DNA from: Kryptolebias marmoratus
Lineage: Eukaryota > Chordata > Actinopteri > Cyprinodontiformes > Rivulidae
DNA length: 64,000 bases
Reading direction: 5' to 3'
Assembly (NCBI RefSeq): GCF_001649575.2
Contig: NC_051444.1
Span: forward strand, 21,564,425-21,628,424
The notes below the pieces were generated by a model that was given only the letters and a program-made list of their open reading frames with translations, had not been told where the DNA came from and did not search any database. Within the stretch, counting starts at the first letter, position 1, and each line of letters starts with the position of its first letter. The position numbers and the translations under genes were made by a program. Below are positions 1 to 13,300 of the stretch, piece by piece.

Positions 1-863
1 AAATCTTCTACAAATCAGCTTCTGTTCCACTTTTTGCATCTTCATTAAACTTCAGCTGTTCAGCATATCTTCAGCCGCTTTCAGCAAAATCATTCAGCAA
101 AAAAAGCATTCACACTGCATTTTCGCAGGAAATGCAACTTCTCTAGTTGTTGTTTGTTTTCACATTTCTCTGTTAAAGTAATCAGATATATCTATTTGCT
201 CAAATTAAGCGCGTGGTGTTGACCGGAAGTTAAAGACTGTATTTTTTTCTATTTTTGTAACAGACGAGGAACAGCCGACATACGGGATTAAGTTAACCTC
301 ATTAAGTTTTCAGTGAGAAATAAACTCATCGGTAGCTGGATGCGCTTTTAGTGACACGTCACAAACTTGAACGAGCTATTGTTTTTTCCGCCTGATTAAT
401 TTCCCAAATGATCCCATATTTTGGGGGGCCTCCTAAGAACTTACTGGATCTTTGGTGAGGTTGTTCCTGACTCTTTGTGTTTCTTTTTGTACACAATGAA
501 AAATGTTACCGTTTGCTTTGATAGCAACCTGAAACCAATCCTACAAACAAGCTTCTTTTTTTATTACTTTAATAAAAGAGTTATTTTAAACTACATGATG
601 TCCTCCTCTGTGATTGGGCCTCTCTTCGTCAGTCAAACCCGTCACATTAACATGATTCTGCAAGTATGGCAAGCCAATATATCATATAATAGTTAGACAG
701 GCTCTTTGACGCAGATATTGCAATTCTATATTATAAAAATGTCCAGAATGCCATTTGTGTTTTCTACAATCAACAGTTCAGACAATAAATAAATAAATAA
801 TATTATTCTAACTTGGAGTAATGATCTTATTAAAGAACAAAGGGTAATGCCCAGTCTTGTTGT

Positions 864-903
864 ATAAAAGCTATATAATGACAATAAAGATTATTCTGTT
901 CTA
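864..903 (+). repeat. LINE-like 3' tail fragment
   Basis: The segment tgacaataaagattattctg resembles the 3' end common to teleost L2-type LINEs (tgacaataaa followed by ttctattct). Only the tail is recognised, by eye. Confidence 0.4.
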
Positions 904-1644
904 CTTTTTAGTCATACTGAAGTGGTATTCTATGTAAAGGTTATGAGTGTCTTACCTGCTGCCGATGGCTCTTAGAACAGCCTCAGCTGTCAAGTTCCAC
1001 ATTGTCAAAGCAGTTTGAGCTAAAGCTATTTCCAGCAGGAGTTTTATATTATTTTTGACCCCCCTAAAAAAAAACTGTGCTATGCTAAACTGACAGCAAT
1101 GTAAAGGTTTAAATGATAGATTTTCCATTAACCATGATGAAATTTTACTTTTTTTTTTTTTTTTAAATGGCAGAACTTGCTTTGAAAGTGCGTCAACTCA
1201 GACAATTTTAGGACAATTAGCTCGTCAAAGTCCGAGCGGACCCACCTCCAAAGCGGATTTCGCTGTCTTAAAACATCTCCAACCTTCAACGCTTCATAGC
1301 GATGTTATTATTTAGACTTTTACTTCAGTTTTGCACTGCCCTGTCACGTTGTCAGAGCTGTTTAGAGACGAGCGCTGGAATTGCCCCGGGTTTCACTGAA
1401 AGTGTCACAGCTCGCTGCTGCCGCCACCCATTCATCCACCCACCCATTTCCTTTTACCCGCCTCACTGTGTAGGGCTGCAGGCGAGTTTTTGAACCCAAA
1501 ATATAGTGCTTCATAAAACCTCTCCAGGTTCTCCAAAATGTTTTATAAAGTTTCTCTCTCTCGCTCACACACACATAGTGCTTCTTCTGTTAGATAGTAA
1601 TAGACACTATAAAGCAGTTTTATAACTCACTCAAACACTGATAA

Positions 1645-1756
1645 GCATGTCGGGGTCAGTAGGAGGTTCAGTGTGTTGCACAGGGACACTTCTGCACGCT
1701 GCAGGGGCCGGGGATCGAACCCTGGACCCTATGATCGAAAGGATGATCTCCCCTCA
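1645..1756 (-). repeat. Antisense tRNA-derived SINE fragment
   Basis: Read on the - strand it contains GGTTCGATCCC, a good RNA polymerase III B-box (1711-1721 on +), followed by CGGCCCCTGCAGCGTGCAGA and AGTGTCCCTGTGC, the layout of a widespread teleost tRNA-SINE. The tRNA-like head is degraded, so it is not a tRNA gene. Confidence 0.6.
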
Positions 1757-2293
1757 ACTTCCTGGAGTCCAATATTATATTTAATGTCAAAGTTATAACC
1801 CTAGAAGTCAAAGCCAGTCACTGGGTAATGCAAAGTCAACGACTAAGTCAAGGTTTAAAACATCTGCAGGAGCTGTTATAAAATTCTGAAGACTGGAGGA
1901 GATTTGGGCTGTGCTTATACCCCATGAGAAGTCAGCTTCATTCATGTGATTGTGTGACAAAAACTGGGTCTTTTTGTCCTCGTAGCAGCCTCGTCCGCCG
2001 CTTCTTTTCCTAATATGGGGTTTATGTCAGATGTTGAGTTTTAATTGAGCTTCAGTGGAATCGTTTTGCTTCTACTGCTCCACCGAGCAGCCGGCTGAGA
2101 CTGTCAGAAAATCCTGCCTTATTTACAACTGTTCCGGCAAAACCGTGTTAAGAAGACGGCGGGGAACAAACCCATTTGAACGCTGTAGGAGGAGAGTCGC
2201 AGGTTCTGAGCCAAGCGCCATTCTGGACGATACAAAGGCGTGTGCGAAAAAAGAACGTCTCACAACCATGTGACCCGCGACTTCTCACGGAGC

Positions 2294-2365
2294 ATGGCGG
2301 AGCCTTCAGGGTCTGCGGGACCAGCCATGAGCTCCAGACCTGAGCTCCAGAGCCATCTACAACAG
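2294..2365 (+). other. Candidate alternative/upstream first exon
   Basis: An ATG in good context (gagcATGG) opens 24 codons (starting MAEPSGSAGPAM, ending SHLQQ) and ends exactly at a consensus donor CAG|gtaaga in phase 0. Possible acceptors before the cd81 ATG (exon from 2564 or 2591) are both in frame with CD81 and free of stops. It may be a 5' leader exon, a CD81 N-terminal variant, or the first exon of an unknown gene. No transcript evidence is available here. Confidence 0.35.
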
Positions 2366-2461
2366 GTAAGACGTTGACTCCTCTCAGCTTTTCCACAGAA
2401 CGCTCGAGGATGGCTGATTATATGCCACAACGGCCTGCCACAACGGAGGACGCCAGGCCGT

Positions 2462-2503
2462 GGAGGAGGGGAGGGGAGGGGAGGGGAGGGGAGGTGTGGG
2501 GAG
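2462..2503 (+). repeat. GGGGA minisatellite, G-quadruplex-prone
   Basis: At least six runs of three to four G separated by single A or AGG on the + strand, between the candidate upstream exon and the cd81 ATG. The run spacing meets the usual G-quadruplex pattern. Confidence 0.8.
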
Positions 2504-2617
2504 GAGGAGCTGGGTGTTGCCTCCTTCTAAGAGCCAAAGCAGCGCTTTCCAGTCTCGCTGCAGTCAGTTATTTGTCCGGCGCCCCTCCAGACTAACTCCG
2601 CCATTTATCCGACCGCC

Positions 2618-2683
2618 ATGGGAGTCGAAGGTTGCACCAAATGCATCAAATACCTGCTGTTCGTCTTTAACTTCTTATTCTGG
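2618..2683 (+). CDS. cd81: cd81 coding exon 1
   Basis: Residues 1-22: the cytosolic N-terminus with C6 and C9, and the start of TM1. The ATG sits in a Kozak-like context (gaccgccATGG). The exon ends after a TGG codon at donor gtgagc, phase 0. Confidence 0.96.
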
Positions 2684-3474
2684 GTGAGCAGCCTCGTTTC
2701 GGACGCGTTTGTTGTTGTTTTGTGTTTATTGTTTATGTTACCGCCGCCCCCGCAGTGCCGCCTGTCCTCTCTGTCTCTGTCTCTGTCTCTCAGGAGGATT
2801 ATTTATGGGCTCCGTTATGAATAAACGGGGCCAGAGAAGCGAGCTGTCTCCGCATGTAGGCCTGTTTGTGTTTATTGATTCATTTCGTTTTATTCGTGAA
2901 GGCATCACCGCCACATGAGCTCCATTAGAGTAACTCCGTTTTCCCGTCGGTATTATTATTATTATTATTTATTATTTCAGATGAAGAGTTTAGGACAACA
3001 TGATTTTTGTCTCCAGTCGTCTAAAGCGCAGCGTGCTGGGGTGGAGACAGAAAACACCGTCTGTAGCCCACTCCTCTACGACTGTAGCCCACTCCTTGCT
3101 GTTGTTTTTGTTCGCAGGAGGAGACGCACGCTTCGGTTGTTCTCGGTCAAAAAAAAATAAAAATAAAAAAATGTAGAAAAGCTGCAGGTTCAATGCTGGA
3201 AGTTATTAGGTTCTGTGGCGAGAAGGGCTTTGTTTGGGTTACATCCTCCACCCAACTTGTGTGTGTGTGTGTGTGTGTGTGGGGGGGGGGGCGTTCTTTT
3301 TGGTGGTTTCAATTTGGTGAGTCAAAGCTTTCCCTGGATGAATCATGGAAACATTTGGAGTTGCTCCATACATTTCCACTGTAAAAAAAAAAAAAAGAAA
3401 CAAATACCCTGATGTAGATTCATTAAAACTGCAAGTGTGTTTAATAGGCTACTGTTGATTCAGCAGTGAGCAGA

Positions 3475-3547
<73 letters not shown>

Positions 3548-3573
3548 AATAATAATAATAATACCACTGAGTT

Positions 3574-3657
<84 letters not shown>

Positions 3658-6600
3658 CATTTTAAATAATTAAACACAAGTTAACCTTTTTTTTTTTTTG
3701 ATCATTAGTTGATCCACACTGTCTGGTTGAAGCACACTTTCTGTGTTTGTTGCTGTTTACTCCGGCACTGCCGCAGTTCTCCTCCTGGACAGCAGGCGTC
3801 AGTAATAGAACGCATTAACGCTACGCTGCAGAAAGTGCGGTCAGAAGAAGAGCTGACGAAGTGAAAACGGCGGAGTTGTTCTTCATACGCCAACATATCT
3901 ACGCCTTTTTTTATCACTATTCTGCCAAATTTTTTTGTTTGTTTGTTTTAAATTGTGGATGCCAGTGGAAACAAACCTTCTTTTACGCCCTCTTCATTTA
4001 ATCATTAAACAAATCTAATTTGATTGGACGTAACAGACCCACGCGTCAGGAGTTTAGTCCCAGAACGGCATCAGTCGATGGCTGCTCTACCAAATGCAGC
4101 TTCGAGCGCACGTGCACATCAGCGAATCGGTACAAATTGGTTCATGTTTACATCCCTGGTTTGCACACTGAGGTTTTGCAGAGGACCTACGGTATCCTGT
4201 TGTATTCATTTGTAATAGTATTAACATTTATTAGAATGGGACCCGAGCAGCTTTGGGCAGGCATGAATTGTAATAAAACAAAAACAAGAAAAAAAAACAG
4301 TCTTGTAAAGTCGGTGGATCACAGTTCTGCAGCCGAGGAGAAGTTGTGAAGGTTGAGCTTCAAAGGATCAGCGTAAACACGGGAGAGACAATCAAGACAC
4401 GTGATTGCTTTAATAGGGTAGTTAACCGCTGGGATGCTCGTGTTTATGGTCAAAACAGGTGCGGGTGAATTATTAACTCTTTTTTTTTTAATACAGGCGG
4501 CAAAGTTTTGTTTGCGGAAGGGAGATTTTGTTCATTGAACTTGAAAAAAAAGTGCCAATTGGTGACTGTTTGGGAACCTGAACCGGTGAATGTTGTCACC
4601 TTGATAGACATTTCCAATAAACATTTGAAGCGTTTGAAAACAACCGCGTACGCAATAATCCCATCTCATTTATCTCTTCGACGAGGTTCCGTTAGACTGT
4701 GGATATTAAGATTATCGCTACGAGATAAGGTGAACTCGAATAACCTTTTTTCTGTGACAGTAAGTGTACAACAGCAGTCTTTGCTCGGCCCTCTCATTCA
4801 GGGCTTTTCGCTGATTGAATAGTTCAGATATTACTCATTTATCATCTCAAACTAGAGCTGGGTGAGCCGGTGGTTTGAACATTTGACAAATGATTTGCTT
4901 TTTCAGAAGAATCATGGGAACCAGACTACACGGAAGGACCAATCATGCTGATGTGTAACGTTCCGAAAAAAAGGACAGAACTAGAACTAAAACTACTAGG
5001 AATATCTTGAAGAAGAACTGCTCTGAACTGAAATTCTTGCTCAAGTTTTGTAAATTTGACAATCTTCACCTATTCAGTTCAATCATTTATGGTTCCTGAA
5101 GCACTCATGTTAACTTTGAGTACCTTAAAATTCTTATTATTATTTTGTCAATGTGACCTCGAGGCACCACTTCACAGTCTTTATAACCATTCAAGGTTGT
5201 TTTGGTTGTTTTTGCTGGGCTGTCTTTGCTGCAGCCATTCATAGTCCTAATAACGTCGTATATCTGCTCTTATTTATCCGCTGCTTCAGGGCAGGCGCTT
5301 TCTTGGCTCTCTCAAGTGATGGTTGGAGATGTTATTGGTCCTCAGATAAATGTAAGGGAATAAATGTATATTGATTGGTCAGGCAAGCTGGACTCTCTTC
5401 CAGCACTTGTGGCATTAAACCAGGATTTGCATTGTTGAAGTAGAAGCTATTTAACTGCTGCTGGTATCTGCCATGATGACGTCTGTTATAAATGAGTCTT
5501 GGCTTCTTTGACTCCATTTTTTTTATGTTTGTAGTGCTCTTTTAAAGTCTGCTTAAATTTTTTTTTTAAAAAGCTCCACAACACATAGTATTTACAGTGT
5601 TTATAATGTAGATCTGCAGTACTGCACAGAGATTTTCTGTACTTTGAATGTTTTAGGGTCTCACCCACTGCATATTTCCATGAGGGATGTGTCTGACCCC
5701 TAACCCTCAGATTCACTGAGGCAGCGTGACAGCCGCTCCAAACATTCAGCCGAAGTCACAAAGAAGTCTCCACAGCCACAGGAAGAACTCAGAGCTTTGT
5801 AACAGATGGCCTGTTCCCCACACACACAGCCCTGAGCTCAACCTCATGGAGTTACTGCCGTGTCTCAGTGCTTACAGCTGCCGCCCGAAGGCAAACATCA
5901 GCTAGATCTATAGCTTTTTTTTTTGTTTTTTTTTTGCTAGTCTGCTCAGTTTCTGGTAAACGTTGGGGACATCTGGCCTCTTGGTCAAAACAAGACCCCT
6001 GAAGTTAGAGAAAAGACATTTTGAGAATGTTGTGTTTCACTTTTGCATTCATCTCAGGACACGCTGCATACGTGTTCAGGGAGAAAACAACATTTATAGG
6101 CTGTCATCCGCACCGAAATGCCTACTAATCTGTTCTAATGATGGCTAAACAAAAACAAGAACAATGAAAAGAGGTCCGAGTTCACTATGTAGGGCAGGGC
6201 GTGGTGGTCCGTGGGTAGCTGTGTGATGAGGGATCTGCGCGACGTTTTAGGAGACTTACGGGAACAGCAAACAGAACCCCAACCCCCACCCCCAGCATGC
6301 TCGACATTCTAGCTCCCACTTCTGCAGTGGGCAGAAATAGACTCTTGCAGGGAGGTCGGTGGGGAAACTTGAGCCGCTCTCACCAAGAATGACACATTTG
6401 AGACAAGTTTAGGTTTTTAAATCTACATTTGCCCTGTTTCTTAATCCTCTTTGTTCCATGTCTTGATTTATTATGGGTGAGAACACAAGTGACGTGTTGT
6501 AACTTTCGTTTCCCTTTCACAACGCGCTTGCTTGCCTGACATGTGTTTGTTTAGTTTTACAGCGAAGCCGCTTGATTATTCGGCATCGCGTAGCCACTGA

Positions 6601-7284
6601 GCTGAGCAACAGATAGCTGCTTCAGCCACTGAAGGCAGTGCAGAAAAAGGGAAAATATCTTTGAACCCATATCCCAAAATGGTGTTAAATTGCGAAGAAT
6701 GCAAAAAGTTCAGAAGCTTTGACTTCAGTGAAATACGGCAGAGATTTTAAAGTGACAAGAGCTTCCTTCAGGAGAACAAGATGCTAGAGCATCTTTTACT
6801 CGCCTCTGAGAAGAAATGGAAACTTTCCAAAGTGGTAAAACTTTACTAGACCTTCTCTTTTAATGTGTTGCAGGTGTGAGATGTAGGAATGGATGTATAT
6901 TGTTATAAACGTCCCAACTTTTACAGATATGGGGGATTGAACATTCCGTGGAAACTTATTGTTTTCTTTTGTTTTACTTTTTTCCACATATTTCAACAAG
7001 TAGCACATGAACACTGCGAGTACATACCTAGGCTTGTCACCCGTTGAAATCCCTAAAACTGGAATCAGATGTTGTAGATTAGGGGTGCTATGAGAACTTT
7101 CTAGGCTGGACATGGGCTGTTCGATAGCATTGACTTTGGATTATGATGCTGATATCCTCCGAGGGGTGCCGGTAAGGAGCACAGACAGGATGTTTGGTTC
7201 TTCCAGGCTCTTTAATTCTTTACTGGTGACATATAACAGCCTTAACGTACAGAGGTCTAATTATCTTATTTTCTTCATGTATGT

Positions 7285-7318
<34 letters not shown>

Positions 7319-10300
7319 TCTATAAAAGAAAGAAATAAACATAATCAGAAATGCAGGCGGTCTGTATTAATAAAACTACTTCAGAAACTATAAAACTATC
7401 TCCAACATTTATACCTGCACAGTACGACTAACTCGAGCACTTATAACTCCGCTAATTAACATAATTAAAGCAAAACGGTACCGGATGAGGTTAGCATTAG
7501 CATGTAGCTCCGTCTAGTAAACAACCTCAAACATTAGAAAACAAACGGCCATTTATATAAAACACAAGCTAAACATGGCCTAAATACAATGGCAAAACAC
7601 AGGACAATTACCTACGCAGCTATTATGAGGTTAAACTTACGTCTTGTCAGCTACGCACACAACTTAAACTGCATCAGCTGATTAAAGTGGCCGGCTCCGT
7701 GTCGGACTAAAGTGCTGATCAGTTTCTAAAGTAAATAATGCACCTACCAACTTTCGCCACTAGATGGCTCTCAGTATAACAACTCACTGCCTTTCCAACA
7801 TGGGCAGAACGGCTTCCAACTCACAGATAGAACCAGCTGCCAACTAATAACAATTTACAGCAGAAGTCATCTCGGGGCGCTGTGCAGAAGAAAAAAGTCC
7901 AATTTAAATATCTAATTACATTCAGCCCAAGTCCTCACAAGTTCTTCCAATCTTCGTACAGTTTGGTTCAATCCAACCCTTATCCAGTCAGTTAATACAA
8001 GGTGGTGAAACACTGAAGCAAATGCTAGTCTATCCAGTACTGAACCATTAAAGGAATTCAGGTGTTTCTTTATAAAATAAAAAGAAATGTCACTTCAAAA
8101 TCACAATAATTTCATTGTAGGACCAGTTCAAAGTCATAGTAGCCAGTTGGCCTTTCTTTGTTTTGGCATCTGCCAATCCAGTTGTAGTCTTTATAACTTT
8201 GTATATCAGGTCTACTTTAGCGCCTACTCCGGAGTAGGCACTTTCTTAGCTCTGAAGAGACTCTCATGCGATTGGTTCATACATAAATGCATGCTGATTG
8301 GCCAAGTAAATTGAATGCCCTTTCAGCACCCGCTCTATTAAAACTGCATTAATGCTGCCGCAGTAAAAGCACCTCAAACCTTTGCTGTTGTCTGCGATGA
8401 TGTGCTCTTTCTTGAACGTAGAGTCGCCAAAATAACCCGACGTGGATGTTTTGCAAATGTGGGAAGGAAAGCAAAAGTGCACCTAAGAGCCGCTCAGAGT
8501 GGCCCCAGCTGGCAGTCGAACCCAGGACCTCCTTGCTGTCTGTGGCACCGTGCAGGCCTCGGTAGAAGAGTTGACTCTTAAATAAAATTGCTTTTATGGT
8601 GATTGTTCTTGTTCTTGATGGACCTTTATAAAAAGGGATTCATGCATGTTTCTACTGCTGGACCAAAAGCAAAGCCAACTGACTCCAAATCTCAGGCTCT
8701 CAGCATACCCCTCTTATTAATCTGTTCTTTAAAGTATTGGATTTATTGGATAAGTACTTTTTATTTAAAGCAGTAAATAGTAAAAAAAAAATGCTTATAA
8801 AAACGCAACAGAGTCTACATAACATGGTTAAATTAGGTATGCTGAAAACCTCAAATTAAAGACGAAAACAAAACATTTATATGTGACGCTTTCAGAGATT
8901 AAAACTACGGATATAAGTATTCTAGGATGAAATAGTTGCGATTCAATATCCAAGTCTTTGTCCAAATCTTTGAGCTCTTGTTGAGACTTCTGCTTCTCTT
9001 GCATGAATCCCATTCTGACTCCAGTGTCTCCTTTAAACTAGCTGCAAAACACGACTAGCTCAATCCTTTCCAAAACATCTTCGATGCCATAATTATTGTT
9101 TACAGGCTTGCGAATTTGTAAATAACTATGTCATTACTCTCCTCTGGCCTGGAGAGCCTGTGAGTCACAGTCTGTCCTGTGGAGCTAACCTGGAGGCTCA
9201 CCTCTTCCTGAGTCTGCATAGGAAGCGATCTAGCGGCACTGCGCTGCCTTTTGTCACGTTGCAAAGGTATAACTGCGCCGTCTGCTAATCATTAATACGA
9301 CCACTTTCGCCAAGCGCACACACTCTGCTCACGTTCACAACAAAACCGCGCGGGGAGAGGAATGGTCGCTGCGATTAGTGGTCTGAAATCGTAGCTCCTT
9401 TCTTTCCCTCCTGACAGAAGCAGTTGAACAACATGATCAGACCTCTGCTGGATTTCCCTCTAAGACCGCCTGTGCTCAGAGACGGAATGCCTCGGTTCTG
9501 AAAGAGGCTCAGACAGAACATCTTAAGACATAGATCATGGCCTGGCCCTTAGAAATTCTGTGGTGGCTCTGTGTGTGTGTGTTGTGCAGTAATGTGTTTA
9601 TGTGGTTGCCAGGCAGCAGCTTGCTGGAGCTGTGGAATGGCCCTCAGTAACAGAGACGGAGGATGGGGAGGGGATTTCTGTTTTGGTTAAACTCTATTCT
9701 CAGAAACAGCAGTTGGCTTGTCTGAAAAAAAAAAGGCAGATTCTTTCCCGCAGTTTTATCACGTAATGGTAGCTCCTGACCAAAAAAAAAAAAAGAACTC
9801 TCCTTCTCTCCTCTTATTCATTTAAACTCTTAGTTCAGCAGATATTCACTGTACGGCAACTTGTAGATGACAGTCCACTGGTAAAAAATATTCATATTAT
9901 ACTCATCCTTGGATAGAGTCGTGGTTCTCCATCTTTTCAGGCCATGCCCCCTTTGGAGGGAGATAAATTCCCAGTCTCTCTCTTTGTCAACAGAAACAAA
10001 AACAAAACAATTGGGAGAAAAAAAATAATAATTAAACCTCAAAATTTTCATATATGTTTTAATTAGTTTTTTTTTTTAATAATTTGTTCTGTCAATAGGA
10101 ATAAATGTGACATTTTGTGGCATTTTTTTTTCTCTATTTCGCTCTGTGCTTTTTCAAAATAAAAATAAAACAGTCAAACAGGAACGGCACTTTAGAAGAA
10201 GAAAAACAGGCTATTAGCTTCTGGTTACTCGAAATAATGAAGGTAAAATAAAATCTGCAATCATTTTCAGAATCTTAAAAATAGTCTGGGCTCAGTAAAC

Positions 10301-13300
10301 TGGCAAATTTATAAGAGATCAGTTGTGTCACATAATTAATGGCTGTAATTGAGTCTATTCTCACTGTGTATCTTTTTATTAAACATAAACAATTTAAATC
10401 TTTCTCATAGGTTTCTAGTAGCAAAGTGCCCAGAAGATAAAACATAAAATTGTTGTGACTCAACAAGCCAAAAACGTAATCTATGGCCATTGTTTAAATA
10501 AACATTTCTTTATTTCTTCAATTTCTCAACTGCTTGCCCTAACATTTATATATGATGAAGTTTATATTTATAAAGCTATGAATGTGTTGCATGCTGCCAA
10601 GAAAATACACACAGTATCTTGGATTAGACTTGTCCAAAGAGACAAATAATCAGATATTAATCCACAGGTACTGTAATTCTGTAATTTATATGTTTATGAG
10701 GAAAGTATGAAATCCGGTCAAGACAGCAGAAATATAAATTTGATGGAAAACTGGTGCCCCCCTTTTTTTTTTAGTTGGGGACGCTTCAAAGCAGGGTGTT
10801 ACCAAAATTTAAAAGCTATTGATATGTACTTAAAATGCATTAGCCATCGAGTTTGCTTCCAAATGCCAAGTTTGAATATCTAAACACAAGTATAGCTTGG
10901 ACCAACACACCACACCTGTTGTTCTCAAAGACTTTAGGAAAGGCAGGACCTAATGGGAATAAACACCAAGATATTTATCAGGAGAGACAACAAAAACAAA
11001 CAGGAAGAAGAAAAACACAACACACACACAAGAAAATAAAATCCCTTGAGTCCTTTGAGTCTTTCTGCAGTCCTGCTGCATTGCGTAAGGCTGTCCACTT
11101 TGGCCACTCTAAAGTACCGTGAGAAAACACCAGTTGTGCCGTGGAAAATTACTCGTTTTTGCTTAATTGGTCCTAAAATACTTTTAATTTTTTTGTTACA
11201 GAAATTGTTGAAGATTTGCGCCTGCAGTGTAGTGGTAGAGTAACTAATTGGCCTTTCCTGCCAGCCAGTGGCAGTAGGTGGCGCAATCACGACCTTCTGT
11301 TCATTGAAAGACAATAGAACGAGTTTTGCATGCAACAAGTTGAAATATCAGGGCGCACAACAACCATAGCTAAATGTTGAAAAAGACAAATGGGTCTATT
11401 GACAGAATTCTAACCCAGATGAAAAGCTTCACATCAGTAGTGGTAAAAAAACAAAACAAAACAGTGAGCTTGAGACAATACAGCAAAAGTTATCCTTCAT
11501 TTGGATTTACTTTCACAAGGTTGAGGTTTAAAGCTATTCTTTTCTGATTTACTTTTGGACAGATTTTTGGTGACTACTGTCAGAGTTCCCTGTTTTGGCA
11601 AACAGAGCTATTATGACATTGCTCCCATTTTCCAGGACATATTTATGTGAGCCGAGCTTCTCAAGCATGACTGCTACAAAAACTAAAAGCAGAATGACTG
11701 AGAGCAGTTGAAGGAAAGCTTTGTTTGTGCTTTTGTTCTACTAATGTTAAGTAGTACAATATTATTAACTCAGTTTTCTTTCTGTTAACTTGCTATGACT
11801 GTTAAGTTGGTCTTTCCTTTTTCATTTATTTTTTATGTTGGTTTTTCATCTGAAATGCATGATATTCTGAGCAAACTGTGAAGCCCTTTGAGGCACAATT
11901 AGTATCTAATGCTGTATAAATAACATTTTCTTGCACTGACATTGAGGGCCGCGGTGGTTTGGTGGTCAGTGCCGCAGTCTTGTAATCCTGAGGTTGCAGA
12001 TTTGTTCTCAGGTTGTGGCAGGAAGGGCATCCGGCGTACAACTATTGCCAAATTGTTCGCACGACTTTGCTCGCTGTGGCTTGTTTTCCTCATTCAGTCG
12101 TTTTCTTAACGGTAGTAAAAGGCCCAGTAGTATGGAGGTCACCTTCCAATCAGAGGACTGGGGGTTTGATCCCCAGCCCCCTTCACAGTGTGGAAGTGTC
12201 CCCCACTGTTCTGGATATGCTCCTTGGTGTGTGATTGAGAACATAAAAAGTTCTGTATGTAAAGTGTAAAACATCTAACAGAAACCATTGTATGAGTGTG
12301 AGTGAATGGCTGAATGAGGAACATTGTAAAACACGTTACAGAACCCGGAGAGGTTAAAATGGTTCTAAATATGTGGACCATTTACCATTTAGTGAGCGAA
12401 CTGTACATATCAGACAGTGATTTTTCTGTGCTGTGGTACACAGACTGAATTTAAATGTGTTTTATGTTGCAGCTTGCAGGAGGCTTAATCTTGGGTGTGG
12501 CCCTTTGGTTGAGACATGACAAGCAAATCAGCAGCCTGCTGGAAGTTAAACTGGAGGAGAGTCAGCCCCCCAGCTCCTTCTTCATCTGTACGTATCACAC
12601 CTCTGTCTCCATTCTGCCTCTCTAACATTCATTACGCTGTATTTTGTCTAGTCCAAAGTGTCTTGCTGATATGCACAAAGAGTTCAGTCAGAGAGAGGTC
12701 TGCAGCATTTCTTGCGCCACTCATTAGGCTCTGGAAAATGAAGCTTTTGTTGTTTGTATTTTATTCACTGACCTGTATCCCCTCAGAGAACACAATTAGG
12801 GCCAAGTACCAAAGACAGGGAGAAGGACCTATTATCGTGTTTCTTTTTTCTTCCATTTTGTGTGAACTAAATTGTCTTTTTGGAGGCCTAGATATGCAAG
12901 ATAAGATAGTAATTTTTGCCCAAATTTCAAGCGTGATGGAAATGTTGTGTTTCAAGGAAATAAAAAATGGGCATGATACATTAACTCAATAGCACAGTCT
13001 TGAATATCACCCCATGAAACATCTTCATGTGCTGTGCAGATATGAAAATTGGTGAACATGTTCTACAGCTAATGTTTTACAAAGAAGTCTTTTGGAGGTA
13101 TAGTTTAAACGCAACAGGAAGTCATCCATCTTGGAGCAAAGACACCATTTTGGCATATTACACATGTTGTGTTTTATATAACGCCTCCTAAAGATTTTTA
13201 AATACCAACGGCAGAGTTGGCCTGCATGGTTTTGAGGCACCAAAAGTTATCAGACGCTTGAGTTTTCTTCTCGGGGTGTGGGCGAGGCTTGACCTCAAAA

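Larger units (their letters stand above)
1..2293. other. Upstream flank of cd81
   Basis: No exon is recognised. AT-rich with short A/T runs (for example about 1148-1164). It holds a LINE-like tail near 864-903 and an antisense SINE fragment at about 1645-1756. From roughly 1950 the base composition becomes richer in CpG, leading into the cd81 promoter region. Confidence 0.6.
1950..2840 (+). promoter_or_regulatory. cd81: Probable cd81 promoter / CpG-rich region
   Basis: Compared with the AT-rich flanks this stretch has frequent CG dinucleotides (2140-2290, 2570-2625, 2698-2765) and surrounds the first coding exon. No TATA box is obvious near the ATG. It contains a GGGGA-repeat tract and a candidate upstream exon. 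Promoter identity is inferred from position and composition only. Confidence 0.55.
2684..12472 (+). other. cd81: cd81 intron 1 (9.8 kb)
   Basis: Non-coding. It contains microsatellites (3259-3291, 3478-3654, 7287-7317), two diverged copies of one dispersed repeat (5228-5500, 8186-8410), repeat fragments at 7860-8060 and 8508-8560, SINEs at 11946-12391, and CTCF-like motifs near 7757 and 11270. Short open frames inside it show no domain and no splice context. Confidence 0.85.

Noticed and set aside
12163..12173. tRNA gene suggested by the B-box GGTTTGATCCC (and similar at 1711-1721)
   Set aside because: No tRNA cloverleaf or intact A-box could be built; flanking sequence matches tRNA-derived SINE bodies.
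12516..12992. 158-codon open frame over cd81 exon 2
   Set aside because: It is a shifted frame that overlaps the exon and runs into intron; the real frame is [12 protein letters not shown].
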